Shown here piece by piece: positions 16,445 to 24,540 of a DNA stretch of 64,000 nucleotides. The first letter of the stretch is position 1. Each line of letters opens with the position of its first letter. The notes beneath the pieces were generated by a model. That model was given only the letters and a program-made list of their open reading frames with translations, ran no database searches and was not told where the DNA came from. The DNA is from Ruminococcus flavefaciens (GTDB lineage Bacteria; Bacillota; Clostridia; Oscillospirales; Ruminococcaceae). The position numbers and the translations under genes were made by a program. The stretch is taken from NCBI GenBank assembly GCA_023667045.1, contig JAMPAU010000001.1, forward strand, positions 1,228,594 to 1,292,593. The letters run 5' to 3'.

Positions 16445-17644
16445 TTACAGACTGTTTACAATGTATATTGCGTTACCGCCGTTGCGTTTAGCGTTGTGCA
16501 TAACGTTGTCAAGTTTGAGCAGGAGCGAGCTTACATTCAGACAGTCATTGGGGAGATAATGATATATACTTCCCGAAGCTGTACACTGTACCGTGATACT
16601 TTCGATTGTAACAGGGCTTGACATAGTGGCACGTATCTTGTCGGCTATTCTCTGTGCCTGACTGTCCGGAATATCATCATTGAAGACAAAGCAAAATTCA
16701 TTGCTTGTTATGTTGTAGATAGAAGCCATTTCGCCAAATTCCTCAGCGAGCATTTCACCGATAGCAGAGAGGTACTCGTCGCCGAACTCATAGCCGTATG
16801 TATCGTTGAGTATGCGGAAATTATCAATATCGAATACGCCTATATTAAACTGGTCTGTTTCAAGCCTGTCTGCAATATCGTTTTCGAGTGCATAGCGGTT
16901 TTTCATGCCGGTAAGGATATTTGTAAGGGCAATATCGTACATTTTCTGATTTGAGCTTTCGATTTTCCGACCTGCTGCCACAATCTGTCTTTCCTGCATT
17001 TCCAACTGCATCATACGGCGTTTTGTTGACTTTGCAAGTGCGTGTACGATTATTTCACTGACAATAAGAATAACAACAAAGAAAATAAATCCTACACCAA
17101 AGAATATTGAGTTACGGCTCATAAGGTCTTCAGCGTTGCTTTTGCCTATTTCAAGGGTAGCCATAATCATTTCGACAGCGGCTGTCTGAGTGGGGTGGAT
17201 TTCCTGTAGATAAATGCTTTTCATCTGTTCTGCATCGAGACCGGCGAAAGAGTGTTCGAGGTTAAGCAGTTTGTTGTCATATGATTCAACAAGTAGCTTG
17301 GCGTGATTGTATCTTCTTGTTTCGAGTGCGGAGTGTTCAATTTCCTCGTATTCTTTCATGTTTTCTCTGATTACATCGAAAGAGTTGTGGATATTGTTTA
17401 CATTTGCCATAGGGTTGCCCATATCAGAAACAATCATGAGTACTTCACGGTTTACGGTAAGGATTTCTTCGCTTATAGTTGACATATTCTGGAGAGAGTT
17501 CATATTACGGTAGTAAACGTTTCTGCCGTTATAGAAAATGATAATACTGTTTGCTATATTCAGAATCATGATAATAAAAATCATGATATAAGCTATAGTA
17601 AAGTTTCGCTGTGTTTTTGAGCCGTTGTAATTATTGTTAGCCAT
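16445..17644 (-). CDS. Membrane GGDEF-like protein with degenerate active site
   Basis: The 399-residue protein has membrane helices at about 14-38 and 179-203. They enclose an all-helical extracellular region of about 140 residues that resembles a four-helix chemoreceptor-type sensor. A short coiled linker leads to a GGDEF-fold domain (FNIGVFDIDNFRILNDTYG at about 266-284). The signature loop reads TSNEF at 313-317 instead of GGDEF, so diguanylate cyclase activity is probably lost and it may act as a nucleotide sensor or partner. It lies 15 bases after a sugar-type binding lipoprotein gene, a plausible ligand sensor for it. Confidence 0.82.
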   Translation of the reverse strand: MANNNYNGSKTQRNFTIAYIMIFIIMILNIANSIIIFYNGRNVYYRNMNSLQNMSTISEEILTVNREVLMIVSDMGNPMANVNNIHNSFDVIRENMKEYEEIEHSALETRRYNHAKLLVESYDNKLLNLEHSFAGLDAEQMKSIYLQEIHPTQTAAVEMIMATLEIGKSNAEDLMSRNSIFFGVGFIFFVVILIVSEIIVHALAKSTKRRMMQLEMQERQIVAAGRKIESSNQKMYDIALTNILTGMKNRYALENDIADRLETDQFNIGVFDIDNFRILNDTYGYEFGDEYLSAIGEMLAEEFGEMASIYNITSNEFCFVFNDDIPDSQAQRIADKIRATMSSPVTIESITVQCTASGSIYHYLPNDCLNVSSLLLKLDNVMHNAKRNGGNAIYIVNSL

Positions 17645-17659
17645 TATTAAAGTCCTCCG

Positions 17660-18664
17660 TTAATATTCCATAGGGTTCATAATAAGCTTTACATCGCTGT
17701 CATTGATGTTGTCTTTAGTCACGAGAGTAGCACCAGTATCAATAGCAGTGGATATAGTCTGACCGTTTATAATATCCTTTGCATATCTTACACCGAGATA
17801 GCCCATGTTGTAAGGATTCTGGACTATAAAGCCGTCAAGCACACCGCTTTCAGTGTAGCTTTCGGCACTTTCAAAACCGTCACCCTTGTTGAATGAGTCA
17901 AAGCCTATAATCTGTATAGAATCAGCCTTGCCGAGTTCGTCAACAGCCAGACAAGCACCAATGGTACTGCCTTGATTTGTGGCATAGATAGCGTCTATAT
18001 CGGGGTTATCCTTTATAATCTTCAGAGCTGCTTCTTTAGATTTTTGAATATCGCCGTCACCGCTTTCTGTTGCAAGGATATTCAGTACGTCTTCACCCGC
18101 TTCAGCGTTGTATTCTTCAATCTGCGATATAAAACCGCCTTTTCTTTCGATAGCGGTAGAGGACGTGGGTATGTGGGTAATTATTCCTATATTTCCGTGA
18201 CCGCCGAGAATTTCAGACATTTTTCTTCCGGCTATAGCACCGCCGTAAGTATTATTGGTGCTGATACATGACGAGCGGACTTCTTCTCTCACGTCCGAGT
18301 CAATAGTTATTACGTTTATGCCATTGCTTTGTGCTTTTTTGAGTGCTTCGGCGAGTTCGTCGGTATCTTCTACCGGAGCGATAACAATAACGTCGGCTTT
18401 ATTTGAGATTGCCTTGTTTACATATTTGACCTGTGCGGTTACGTCTTCTTTTTCTGAGGCATCATATGTAACCTTTATCTTCATTTCTTCGCCTGCGTCT
18501 TCCACGCCTTTTTTGGTTGCGTCCCAGTACTGGTCAAGGCTCTTGCTGACTACAGCGATATAATCTTCATCGTCGTCTTTTCCGCACCCACCGGAAAAAG
18601 CAAGAGATGCTGTCAATGCTCCGAGTGTGAATATACTCAGAAGTTTTTTCATATTTTTTTTCAT
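17660..18664 (-). CDS. Sugar-type substrate-binding lipoprotein without transporter
   Basis: This 334-residue protein has a lipoprotein signal (SLAFSGGC then GKDDD) followed by a Peripla_BP_4 fold like ribose/galactose-binding proteins. Visible are IAVVSKSLDQYWDATKKG, ADVIVIAPVEDTDEL, NGINVITIDSDV, GHGNIGIITHIP, DIDAIYATNQGSTIGA and IQIIGFDSFNKG. No permease or ATPase gene is adjacent. It forms a two-gene operon with the membrane GGDEF-like protein. I infer that it presents a small ligand to that sensor. The first codons contain two possible ATG starts (MKKN, then MKKLL). Confidence 0.82.
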   Translation of the reverse strand: MKKNMKKLLSIFTLGALTASLAFSGGCGKDDDEDYIAVVSKSLDQYWDATKKGVEDAGEEMKIKVTYDASEKEDVTAQVKYVNKAISNKADVIVIAPVEDTDELAEALKKAQSNGINVITIDSDVREEVRSSCISTNNTYGGAIAGRKMSEILGGHGNIGIITHIPTSSTAIERKGGFISQIEEYNAEAGEDVLNILATESGDGDIQKSKEAALKIIKDNPDIDAIYATNQGSTIGACLAVDELGKADSIQIIGFDSFNKGDGFESAESYTESGVLDGFIVQNPYNMGYLGVRYAKDIINGQTISTAIDTGATLVTKDNINDSDVKLIMNPMEY

Positions 18665-18695
18665 TATCGGTATAAACCTCCTTAAAAAATGTATT

Positions 18696-18712
18696 CCCTA
18701 AAATCTTTAGGG
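18696..18712. promoter_or_regulatory. Inverted repeat in the leader of the lipoprotein-GGDEF operon
   Basis: CCCTAAA-ATC-TTTAGGG is a perfect 7-bp inverted repeat between the minus-strand promoter and the gene start. It may be an operator or an RNA hairpin. Confidence 0.4.
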
Positions 18713-18740
18713 ATTGTCCCGACATTATTTACCTATATTA

Positions 18741-18769
18741 ATTATAGCATATACACAGGAGGATTTCAA
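18741..18769 (-). promoter_or_regulatory. Sigma-A promoter of the lipoprotein-GGDEF operon
   Basis: On the minus strand TTGAAA (18769-18764) and TATAAT (18746-18741) are 17 bases apart, about 80 bases before the gene at 18664. Confidence 0.7.
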
Positions 18770-18940
18770 GATAATTTTTAATGAATTTTTAATAAAATAT
18801 TATACTGTTATTTATAATATCAGTTGCTTTAAAAATAAAAAAATATTATATAAATTTACTGGTTTTCTATGATATGCATATACTTTGAGTTATATTTTTG
18901 TGAGAAATATCAAAATTATGAGTAAAATCTCTGTTAACTC

Positions 18941-18969
18941 TTGACTTTTTTTCAGATACGTGTTATACT
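18941..18969 (+). promoter_or_regulatory. Sigma-A promoter of the kinase/phosphatase cassette
   Basis: TTGACT at 18941-18946 and TATACT at 18964-18969 are spaced by 17 bases, 100 bases before the first gene of the cassette. The rest of the 18770-19069 gap is AT-rich with nothing else recognised. Confidence 0.75.
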
Positions 18970-19069
18970 TCAATAATGGACAATATGATATTTATAATGG
19001 TATTATTGTGAATTAAGTTCAAATATTAAACTATAAATTGTGTCCTTGATAAAATTAGGAGGATTGATT

Positions 19070-20152
19070 ATGCTCTGTGAGAGATGCCGAAATGAACTCA
19101 GCCCCAATGCAGAAGTATGTCTGAAATGCGGAACACCGGTTTCACGCAACGTTGCCGGTTTTGAAAATACCATTGAAATAAAACGTGCTTTGAAATCCAT
19201 GATGAATGAACATGGACAGGATATTATACAGGATTCAAATAAATTTGTTTCTCTCCTCAGAGACTATATTCCGGAATATGAAAAGGAATGCCGTCTTCTT
19301 AGGAATATGCTACAGTCCGGCGTGCTTGCCAATATGATGAGAGAGAGCGAACAGCAAGGCATAGCTGTTATGAAAGCAAGAGAATTTATGGTCTCTGAAA
19401 TGTTCCTTTCTGAAAATGCAGCCGAATTTGTGCTTGTCTGTTTTACATATATGCTCGGCTGGGAGTATACCTCAAAGCTGACTGAAAAGCCTAAAGCAGT
19501 ATCTGAGCAGAGTACAGCCACAGGTGCGGGTACTCCAGCAAAGACACCTGCCCAGAAAAAACCGCCCATGCCTTTTGATTTGGATATGAAAGTTTTCCGT
19601 CCGGCAGACGCTGCTAAGTTCAGACTTAAAGGCTCAGTAAAAGTACCGGAAGGCTACACAAAGCTGGACAGTTTCGCTTTTGACGGATTCGGATTTATGA
19701 AAACCATTGAACTGCCCTCTACTCTCGTATCAATAGGAGAATACGCATTTTCGGAGTGCAAGAGGCTTAAAAGCGTTGATATTCCGGAAACAGTACAGGT
19801 GCTTAAACAGGGGGCATTCAGCCAGTGCGGAAAGCTGACTGTTGTAAAGCTCCCCGACGGCGTATTTGAAATTGAAGATAATACATTTTCATTCTGTCAC
19901 AGTCTGGAAATAATAGACGTTCCGGAAAGTGTAAGCAGTATAGGCAGAGAGGCTTTTTCCGGCTGTGAAAAGCTCCGCAAGCTGTTTCTTTCGGAAAACG
20001 TTAAATTTATAGATGAAGGTGCTTTTTCCTACTGCACGTCTCTTGTAATAAGATGCTATGAAAATTCATATGTTCACCGCTACTGCATGGCAAACGGTCT
20101 GAATGTTGAAACAGTAGCAAAAGGAACGCCTTTCAGTAAATTAAACTCATAA
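19070..20152 (+). CDS. Zinc-ribbon protein with BspA-type leucine-rich repeats
   Basis: From the ATG at 19070, which has AGGAGG at a good distance, the protein is 360 residues. It opens with a zinc ribbon (Cys 3, 6, 17 and 20: CERC and CLKCG). A helical region of about 150 residues follows, then an Ala/Thr/Pro linker. The C-terminal half has about six BspA-like repeats with phrases such as LVSIGEYAFSECKRLKSVDIP and VSSIGREAFSGCEKLRKLFL. There is no signal peptide, so unlike surface BspA proteins it should be cytosolic. It is the first gene of the kinase-vWA-phosphatase cassette, so an adaptor or substrate role is likely. An in-frame start at 19040 is less likely. Confidence 0.82.
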   Translation: MLCERCRNELSPNAEVCLKCGTPVSRNVAGFENTIEIKRALKSMMNEHGQDIIQDSNKFVSLLRDYIPEYEKECRLLRNMLQSGVLANMMRESEQQGIAVMKAREFMVSEMFLSENAAEFVLVCFTYMLGWEYTSKLTEKPKAVSEQSTATGAGTPAKTPAQKKPPMPFDLDMKVFRPADAAKFRLKGSVKVPEGYTKLDSFAFDGFGFMKTIELPSTLVSIGEYAFSECKRLKSVDIPETVQVLKQGAFSQCGKLTVVKLPDGVFEIEDNTFSFCHSLEIIDVPESVSSIGREAFSGCEKLRKLFLSENVKFIDEGAFSYCTSLVIRCYENSYVHRYCMANGLNVETVAKGTPFSKLNS

Positions 20153-20181
20153 CAATAAACTCATGAAAGGACTGAATACAA

Positions 20182-21525
20182 TTGGTAGAACTCAAAATAG
20201 GCGAACAGGTTGAGATGGAATACGGCGGTTCTGCTACAGTAAAGAAAATACTTGGCAGCGGCGGACAGGGTATTGTTTATCTCGTTGACTTCAACGGCAT
20301 AGATTATGCTCTTAAATGGTATGATGTCGATAAAATCAAGAATGCAAAGGCATTCCGCAAAAACATTGAAAACAATATCAAGGACGGAGCTCCGAGTGAA
20401 AAATTCCTCTGGCCTAAATATCTTACAAAGGAAAACAGTGCAGGAACTTTCGGCTACATAATGGATTTACGTCCACAGGGCTATGATTCATTCGTGGATA
20501 TTCTCAATACTTACAGACTGGATATTGATGAACTCACAGGACGTGCTACAAAGGTATCCGTTCAGTTTGCAAGTCTTTACGCTATGGTTACTGCTGTAAT
20601 CAATATAGTAAATGCTTTCCGTCAGCTCCACCGTGCCGGAAAAAGCTATCAGGACTTGAATGACGGCGGTTTCTTCATCAATGTCAATACCGGCGATATT
20701 CTTGTATGTGACTGCGACAATATCGCTCCGGACGGAAGCAACTTTGGTATCGGCGGTAAGCCCGGCTATATGGCACCCGAAGTAGTAAGAGGTGTGGCAA
20801 AGCCGAATGTTCAGACTGACAAGTATTCACTCGCTGTAGTGCTTTTCAAGCTCCTTTTCAGAGGAGACCCAATGGAAGGCGAAAAGGTTGTAAAGGACGT
20901 TTGCCTTACTGAAACCTCAGAGCTTAAGCATTACGGTCAGCAGGCTGTCTTTGTATATGACCCCGATGATACCTCAAACCGCCCAGTGCGTGGCATTCAC
21001 GACAATGTAATAAAGTTCTGGAGAATTTATCCTGCATACGTCCGTGAGGCTTTTATACGTTCTTTCACTACTGGTATAAGAGAACCTAACAAGCGTATTA
21101 TCGAAAACGAATGGCAGAAGCTATTTATCAGACTGCGTTCGGAAATTATTTCATGTACGTGCGGAAGAACAAACTTTACCTCAATGTTTGAAATTGTTGA
21201 TGAATCAACATATAGATGTCCAAAGTGCGGTGCGGAATTTGTCAGCCTTGCATTCAGCAGTCGTGATTACCGTATACCTCTGTATGTGGGCAGTAAATTC
21301 TATGAATGCGAAATCGACCCACGCTCCGATGATTTTCAGAAAGTTGTCGGCGAACTCGTTGAAAACAAGCTAAAACCCGGTATGCTGGGCATAAAGAACA
21401 GCTCCGGCAGGACATGGCGTGTGAAGATGCCCGACGGCGTTTTCTATGATATATTGTCTGGAAAAGGTTTTCCGCTCTGGAAAGGTCTGGAAATCGACTT
21501 CGGCGATGTAAACGCACATATTTAG
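20182..21525 (+). CDS. Atypical Ser/Thr protein kinase with C-terminal zinc ribbon (TerY-P-like)
   Basis: A TTG start 10 bases after AAAGGA gives 447 residues. The kinase N-lobe has the glycine loop LGSGGQGIVYL (residues 24-34) and the ATP-binding Lys45 in YALKWY. The catalytic loop is altered: YQDLNDGGFF around Asp158 replaces HRDLKPxN, and the DFG site reads CDCDN around Asp177-Asp179. The APE motif is intact (GYMAPE, 195-200). After about residue 330 come a zinc ribbon (CTCG then CPKCG) and a beta-rich end. This DxDN-type kinase resembles those found beside vWA and PP2C genes in TerY-P triads, and both follow here with 55- and 35-base gaps. It should phosphorylate a partner in the cassette. 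That is inference. Confidence 0.82.
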   Translation: MVELKIGEQVEMEYGGSATVKKILGSGGQGIVYLVDFNGIDYALKWYDVDKIKNAKAFRKNIENNIKDGAPSEKFLWPKYLTKENSAGTFGYIMDLRPQGYDSFVDILNTYRLDIDELTGRATKVSVQFASLYAMVTAVINIVNAFRQLHRAGKSYQDLNDGGFFINVNTGDILVCDCDNIAPDGSNFGIGGKPGYMAPEVVRGVAKPNVQTDKYSLAVVLFKLLFRGDPMEGEKVVKDVCLTETSELKHYGQQAVFVYDPDDTSNRPVRGIHDNVIKFWRIYPAYVREAFIRSFTTGIREPNKRIIENEWQKLFIRLRSEIISCTCGRTNFTSMFEIVDESTYRCPKCGAEFVSLAFSSRDYRIPLYVGSKFYECEIDPRSDDFQKVVGELVENKLKPGMLGIKNSSGRTWRVKMPDGVFYDILSGKGFPLWKGLEIDFGDVNAHI

Positions 21526-21580
21526 ACTTTAAAGTCGTATGTGGTGGTACATAATGGATATGAAAGGGAGTATGTAAATT

Positions 21581-22414
21581 ATGAGCAAAGATATGAATGA
21601 AAATGAAGTAAAAATACAGGCAGGCGGTGTCGGCGAGGATTTTGACAATATGCTTGATTTTGATGACGACGACCCGCTCAGTGCCACAAGCGTCTCCAAA
21701 AAGAGCCTTGTAATATTTTTCCTTATTGATACTTCGGGAAGTATGAAAGGCACTAAAATGGGTGAGCTTAATACCGTTATGGAAGAGCTTATTCCGGAAA
21801 TCCGCCGTGTAGGCGAGGCTGATACTGATGTAAAGGTAGCAGTGCTTACTTTTGCAAACAGCGTTATGTGGATGTATTCCGAGCCTGTTTCAATTGAGGA
21901 TTTTGAATGGACTCGTCTGAGAGCAGACGGCGTAACAAGCATGGGCGAGGCTTTCAGAGAGCTTTCTATAAGAATGTCAAGAAACAGCTTTTTAAGCTCT
22001 CCATCTCTTTCATTTGCACCTGTTATGTTCCTTATGACAGACGGCTACCCGTCAGATGATTATAAAGCAGGTCTTGAAGCACTTCAGAAAAACAGCTGGT
22101 ATAAGTTTGGTCTTAAAGCTGCTCTTGGTATCGGCAAGGAAGCTAATGATGATATGCTCGCTGAATTTACCGGCACTAAAGATACAGTAGTACACGCTTA
22201 TTCCGGCGGACAGCTTGCACAGATGATTAAGATTATTGCCGTTACTTCATCACAGATAGGCAGTAAGAGTATGACCCTCGCTGATGATACAAGCCATGAA
22301 CTCAGTGCTCAAGACGTTTATGCAGCTAAGCAGAAAATGCTCGGACAGCAGATTCAGGACCTTGTTAAGTCACAGGACTATCCGGATACTGTTCCTTTCG
22401 ATTCGGGATGGTAA
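21581..22414 (+). CDS. von Willebrand factor A domain protein (TerY-like)
   Basis: This 277-residue cytosolic protein begins with an acidic, disordered stretch (FDNMLDFDDDDP). A vWA domain follows from about residue 42. The metal-ion-dependent adhesion site is complete: DTSGSM at 50-55, the Thr loop in GVTSMGEAF, and the Asp in LMTDGYPSDD. The C-terminal 40 residues are polar and helical. TerY-like vWA proteins work with a kinase and a PP2C phosphatase as a phosphorylation-controlled unit, and those genes flank it here. The AAAGGGAG ribosome binding site is well placed. Confidence 0.87.
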   Translation: MSKDMNENEVKIQAGGVGEDFDNMLDFDDDDPLSATSVSKKSLVIFFLIDTSGSMKGTKMGELNTVMEELIPEIRRVGEADTDVKVAVLTFANSVMWMYSEPVSIEDFEWTRLRADGVTSMGEAFRELSIRMSRNSFLSSPSLSFAPVMFLMTDGYPSDDYKAGLEALQKNSWYKFGLKAALGIGKEANDDMLAEFTGTKDTVVHAYSGGQLAQMIKIIAVTSSQIGSKSMTLADDTSHELSAQDVYAAKQKMLGQQIQDLVKSQDYPDTVPFDSGW

Positions 22415-22449
22415 TCCAACTATATGCTGACCGAAAGGAGTGCTTATAA

Positions 22450-23418
22450 ATGTTTAATGGTTTTTGTCATACCGTTATCGGAGCAAGCCATATCACAAGC
22501 GGTACTGTGTGTCAGGACTCGTCGGTTTTCAGACAATATGAAAACTATGGTATTGCCGTTGTTGCGGACGGTCATGGAAGCAAAAAGCATTTCAGAAGCG
22601 ATAAAGGCTCTGAAATGGCTGTAAAGGCGGCACTCGATACGGTTGAGGAATTTTACAGAAACCCTGAGGCGTTTGAGGAAAGTTTTCTCAGTGACCCCGA
22701 TAACATAATCAAAAAAATGGAGAAGAATATTATCTCACGCTGGAACAGGCTTGTAATACATCATTACACCCACAATCCATATACAGATAAGGAAAAAGAG
22801 CCGTTTACTGAAAAGGAATTTAAACGAATAAAGGTAGAAACAGTATACGGCACTACCCTTGTCGTTGCTGTTATGGGCAGAAAATTTACTTTCGGCACAC
22901 AGATAGGCGACGGCAGTCTTGTGCTCATATGTGAAGACGCAGCCGCCGAAATGCCCATAGCATATGAAGAAAATGCTCCTGCTAATATTACTGCCTCGAT
23001 GTGCAACAGTCAGGCAATAAATTATTTCAACAGTTTCTATGCAATTGACGAAAAGCCAATAGCGGTTTTTGTATCAACAGACGGTCTTTACACGTCTTTC
23101 AGAAGTGATGAGGATTTTCTGGATTATCACAGCATTCTTGCAAATCAGCTTTCAAATATAGAGACGTTCAGCCCGTCAATCCGTAAAAATCTCTCAAAGA
23201 GGGCTCAGTGCGGTACTCAGGACGATACGTCGCTTTCATGTGTTTTTGACTGCGAAGTACTTGCAGAAAAGCTTGAAGACCTTAAAGAACAGGTTGAAGT
23301 AAATAAGATTCACGCTTCTATGCGTAAGGCAGAACAAAAGGCCCGCATGGAAAAACAAAGGCTTAAAAATTCTATGAATAACGCACGTTATGAATATGAA
23401 GAAAATTCAATTGAATAG
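22450..23418 (+). CDS. PP2C-family protein phosphatase
   Basis: This 322-residue protein has the PP2C motifs in order: VVADGHGS at 37-44 with the metal-binding Asp40, YGTTLVVAV, QIGDGSLVLI, STDGLYTSF, and QDDTSLSCVF near residue 258. All main metal ligands therefore appear present. The last 60 residues form a charged coiled-coil-like tail (KLEDLKEQVEVNKIH, then a Lys/Arg-rich segment). It should reverse phosphorylation by the kinase encoded two genes upstream. GAAAGGAG precedes the ATG. Confidence 0.87.
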   Translation: MFNGFCHTVIGASHITSGTVCQDSSVFRQYENYGIAVVADGHGSKKHFRSDKGSEMAVKAALDTVEEFYRNPEAFEESFLSDPDNIIKKMEKNIISRWNRLVIHHYTHNPYTDKEKEPFTEKEFKRIKVETVYGTTLVVAVMGRKFTFGTQIGDGSLVLICEDAAAEMPIAYEENAPANITASMCNSQAINYFNSFYAIDEKPIAVFVSTDGLYTSFRSDEDFLDYHSILANQLSNIETFSPSIRKNLSKRAQCGTQDDTSLSCVFDCEVLAEKLEDLKEQVEVNKIHASMRKAEQKARMEKQRLKNSMNNARYEYEENSIE

Positions 23419-23432
23419 AACAGGAATTAATT

Positions 23433-24353
23433 ATGGATAATAAATCACAAAAGAAGAATATTCCGGTACTGGTAGTCTGTATTATTCTGTTTGTTATATT
23501 TTTTGCACTGCAAAGAATGATAACAGCTAATCCGTCGCTTACCGGCTTTAACGGTATCATAGCACAGTTTCATGTTATGATTTCTGTAGTGCTGGTGCTT
23601 ACCAACAGAAAAACCGGATTCATTGCTGGCATTGTACTTAATGCAGTCAATCTTGTAATGGCAGTAATGGCGGTAGTTGGCGGTGGTCAGAAACAGGCTC
23701 TGCCGTCGATTGCAATTTCAATCTGTACAGTCATAATCATGGCTATCATTTACAACTATACAAACAAAAATGACGCTATGCATGATGAACTTATGGAAAA
23801 GTACGAGCAGGAAATTGAAAGCAAGCGTATTCTACAGGAAAAAGACGAGGTTCTCTCGTATCTTGCTTATTACGACCGTCTCACACAAATGCCCAACAGA
23901 CATCTTTTTATGGAAAATCTTGAGGATAATGTTTCACGTAACAGCCAGTGTGCAGTTGTCTGTATAAACCTTGACGATTTCCGCAGAGTAAATGACATAT
24001 ACGGTCTTCAGACAGGCGATGTACTCATAAAGACATATGCTGAAAGAATAGAAGAAATTATTTCTGACAATGAATTTGCGGCGAGAATTTCCGGCGATGA
24101 GTTCGGTATAATTTTAGGCTCTGGCTACAGCAATCAGGACGTTATTAATTTTGTCGGCAGAGTGCAGAGTATCTTTAATATACCTGTTACCGTTGAAGGA
24201 AATACTTTAGGTGTTTCATCGAGTATCGGCGTTGCTATGTTCCCACGTGACGCATCAGAGGCTGAGGAAATCCTTAGATGTGCTGAAAAGGCTATGTTTA
24301 TGTCAAAGAATAACGGCAAAAACAAGGTATGCTTCTACAGCCCTGTAGTATAA
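23433..24353 (+). CDS. Membrane-bound diguanylate cyclase (SGDEF)
   Basis: The 306-residue protein has four hydrophobic segments in its first 110 residues (such as VLVVCIILFVIFFAL and IAISICTVIIMAIIY). A short coiled coil follows, then a GGDEF domain starting at YYDRLTQMPNRHLFMENL. The active-site loop is SGDEF at 220-224, a variant known to be active in other cyclases. No RxxD inhibitory site is seen. It lies 14 bases after the phosphatase gene and before a strong terminator, so it belongs to the cassette and could be its output, making cyclic di-GMP. Confidence 0.85.
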   Translation: MDNKSQKKNIPVLVVCIILFVIFFALQRMITANPSLTGFNGIIAQFHVMISVVLVLTNRKTGFIAGIVLNAVNLVMAVMAVVGGGQKQALPSIAISICTVIIMAIIYNYTNKNDAMHDELMEKYEQEIESKRILQEKDEVLSYLAYYDRLTQMPNRHLFMENLEDNVSRNSQCAVVCINLDDFRRVNDIYGLQTGDVLIKTYAERIEEIISDNEFAARISGDEFGIILGSGYSNQDVINFVGRVQSIFNIPVTVEGNTLGVSSSIGVAMFPRDASEAEEILRCAEKAMFMSKNNGKNKVCFYSPVV

Positions 24354-24362
24354 AATAATATG

Positions 24363-24396
24363 TTTCACGTTTCCTTTTGGAGACGTGAAATTTTTT
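24363..24396 (+). terminator. Terminator of the kinase/phosphatase cassette
   Basis: TTTCACGT pairs with ACGTGAAA, with further pairing of TCC and GGA inside. Six T residues follow. Confidence 0.85.
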
Positions 24397-24419
24397 ATCC
24401 CTTAAAATTTATTTTTTTA

Positions 24420-24448
24420 TTGACAAATTCCAGAGAATGAAGTATAAT
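24420..24448 (+). promoter_or_regulatory. Consensus sigma-A promoter
   Basis: TTGACA at 24420-24425 and TATAAT at 24443-24448 are spaced by 17 bases. It drives the deaminase-fold gene. Confidence 0.85.
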
Positions 24449-24540
24449 TATATTTGTATAAATAATATCGGCAGACAAGTTTATCAGAATCGGGATTTTA
24501 TCATAATCCCTAAATACATATGAAAGGATTTTGATTTCAC

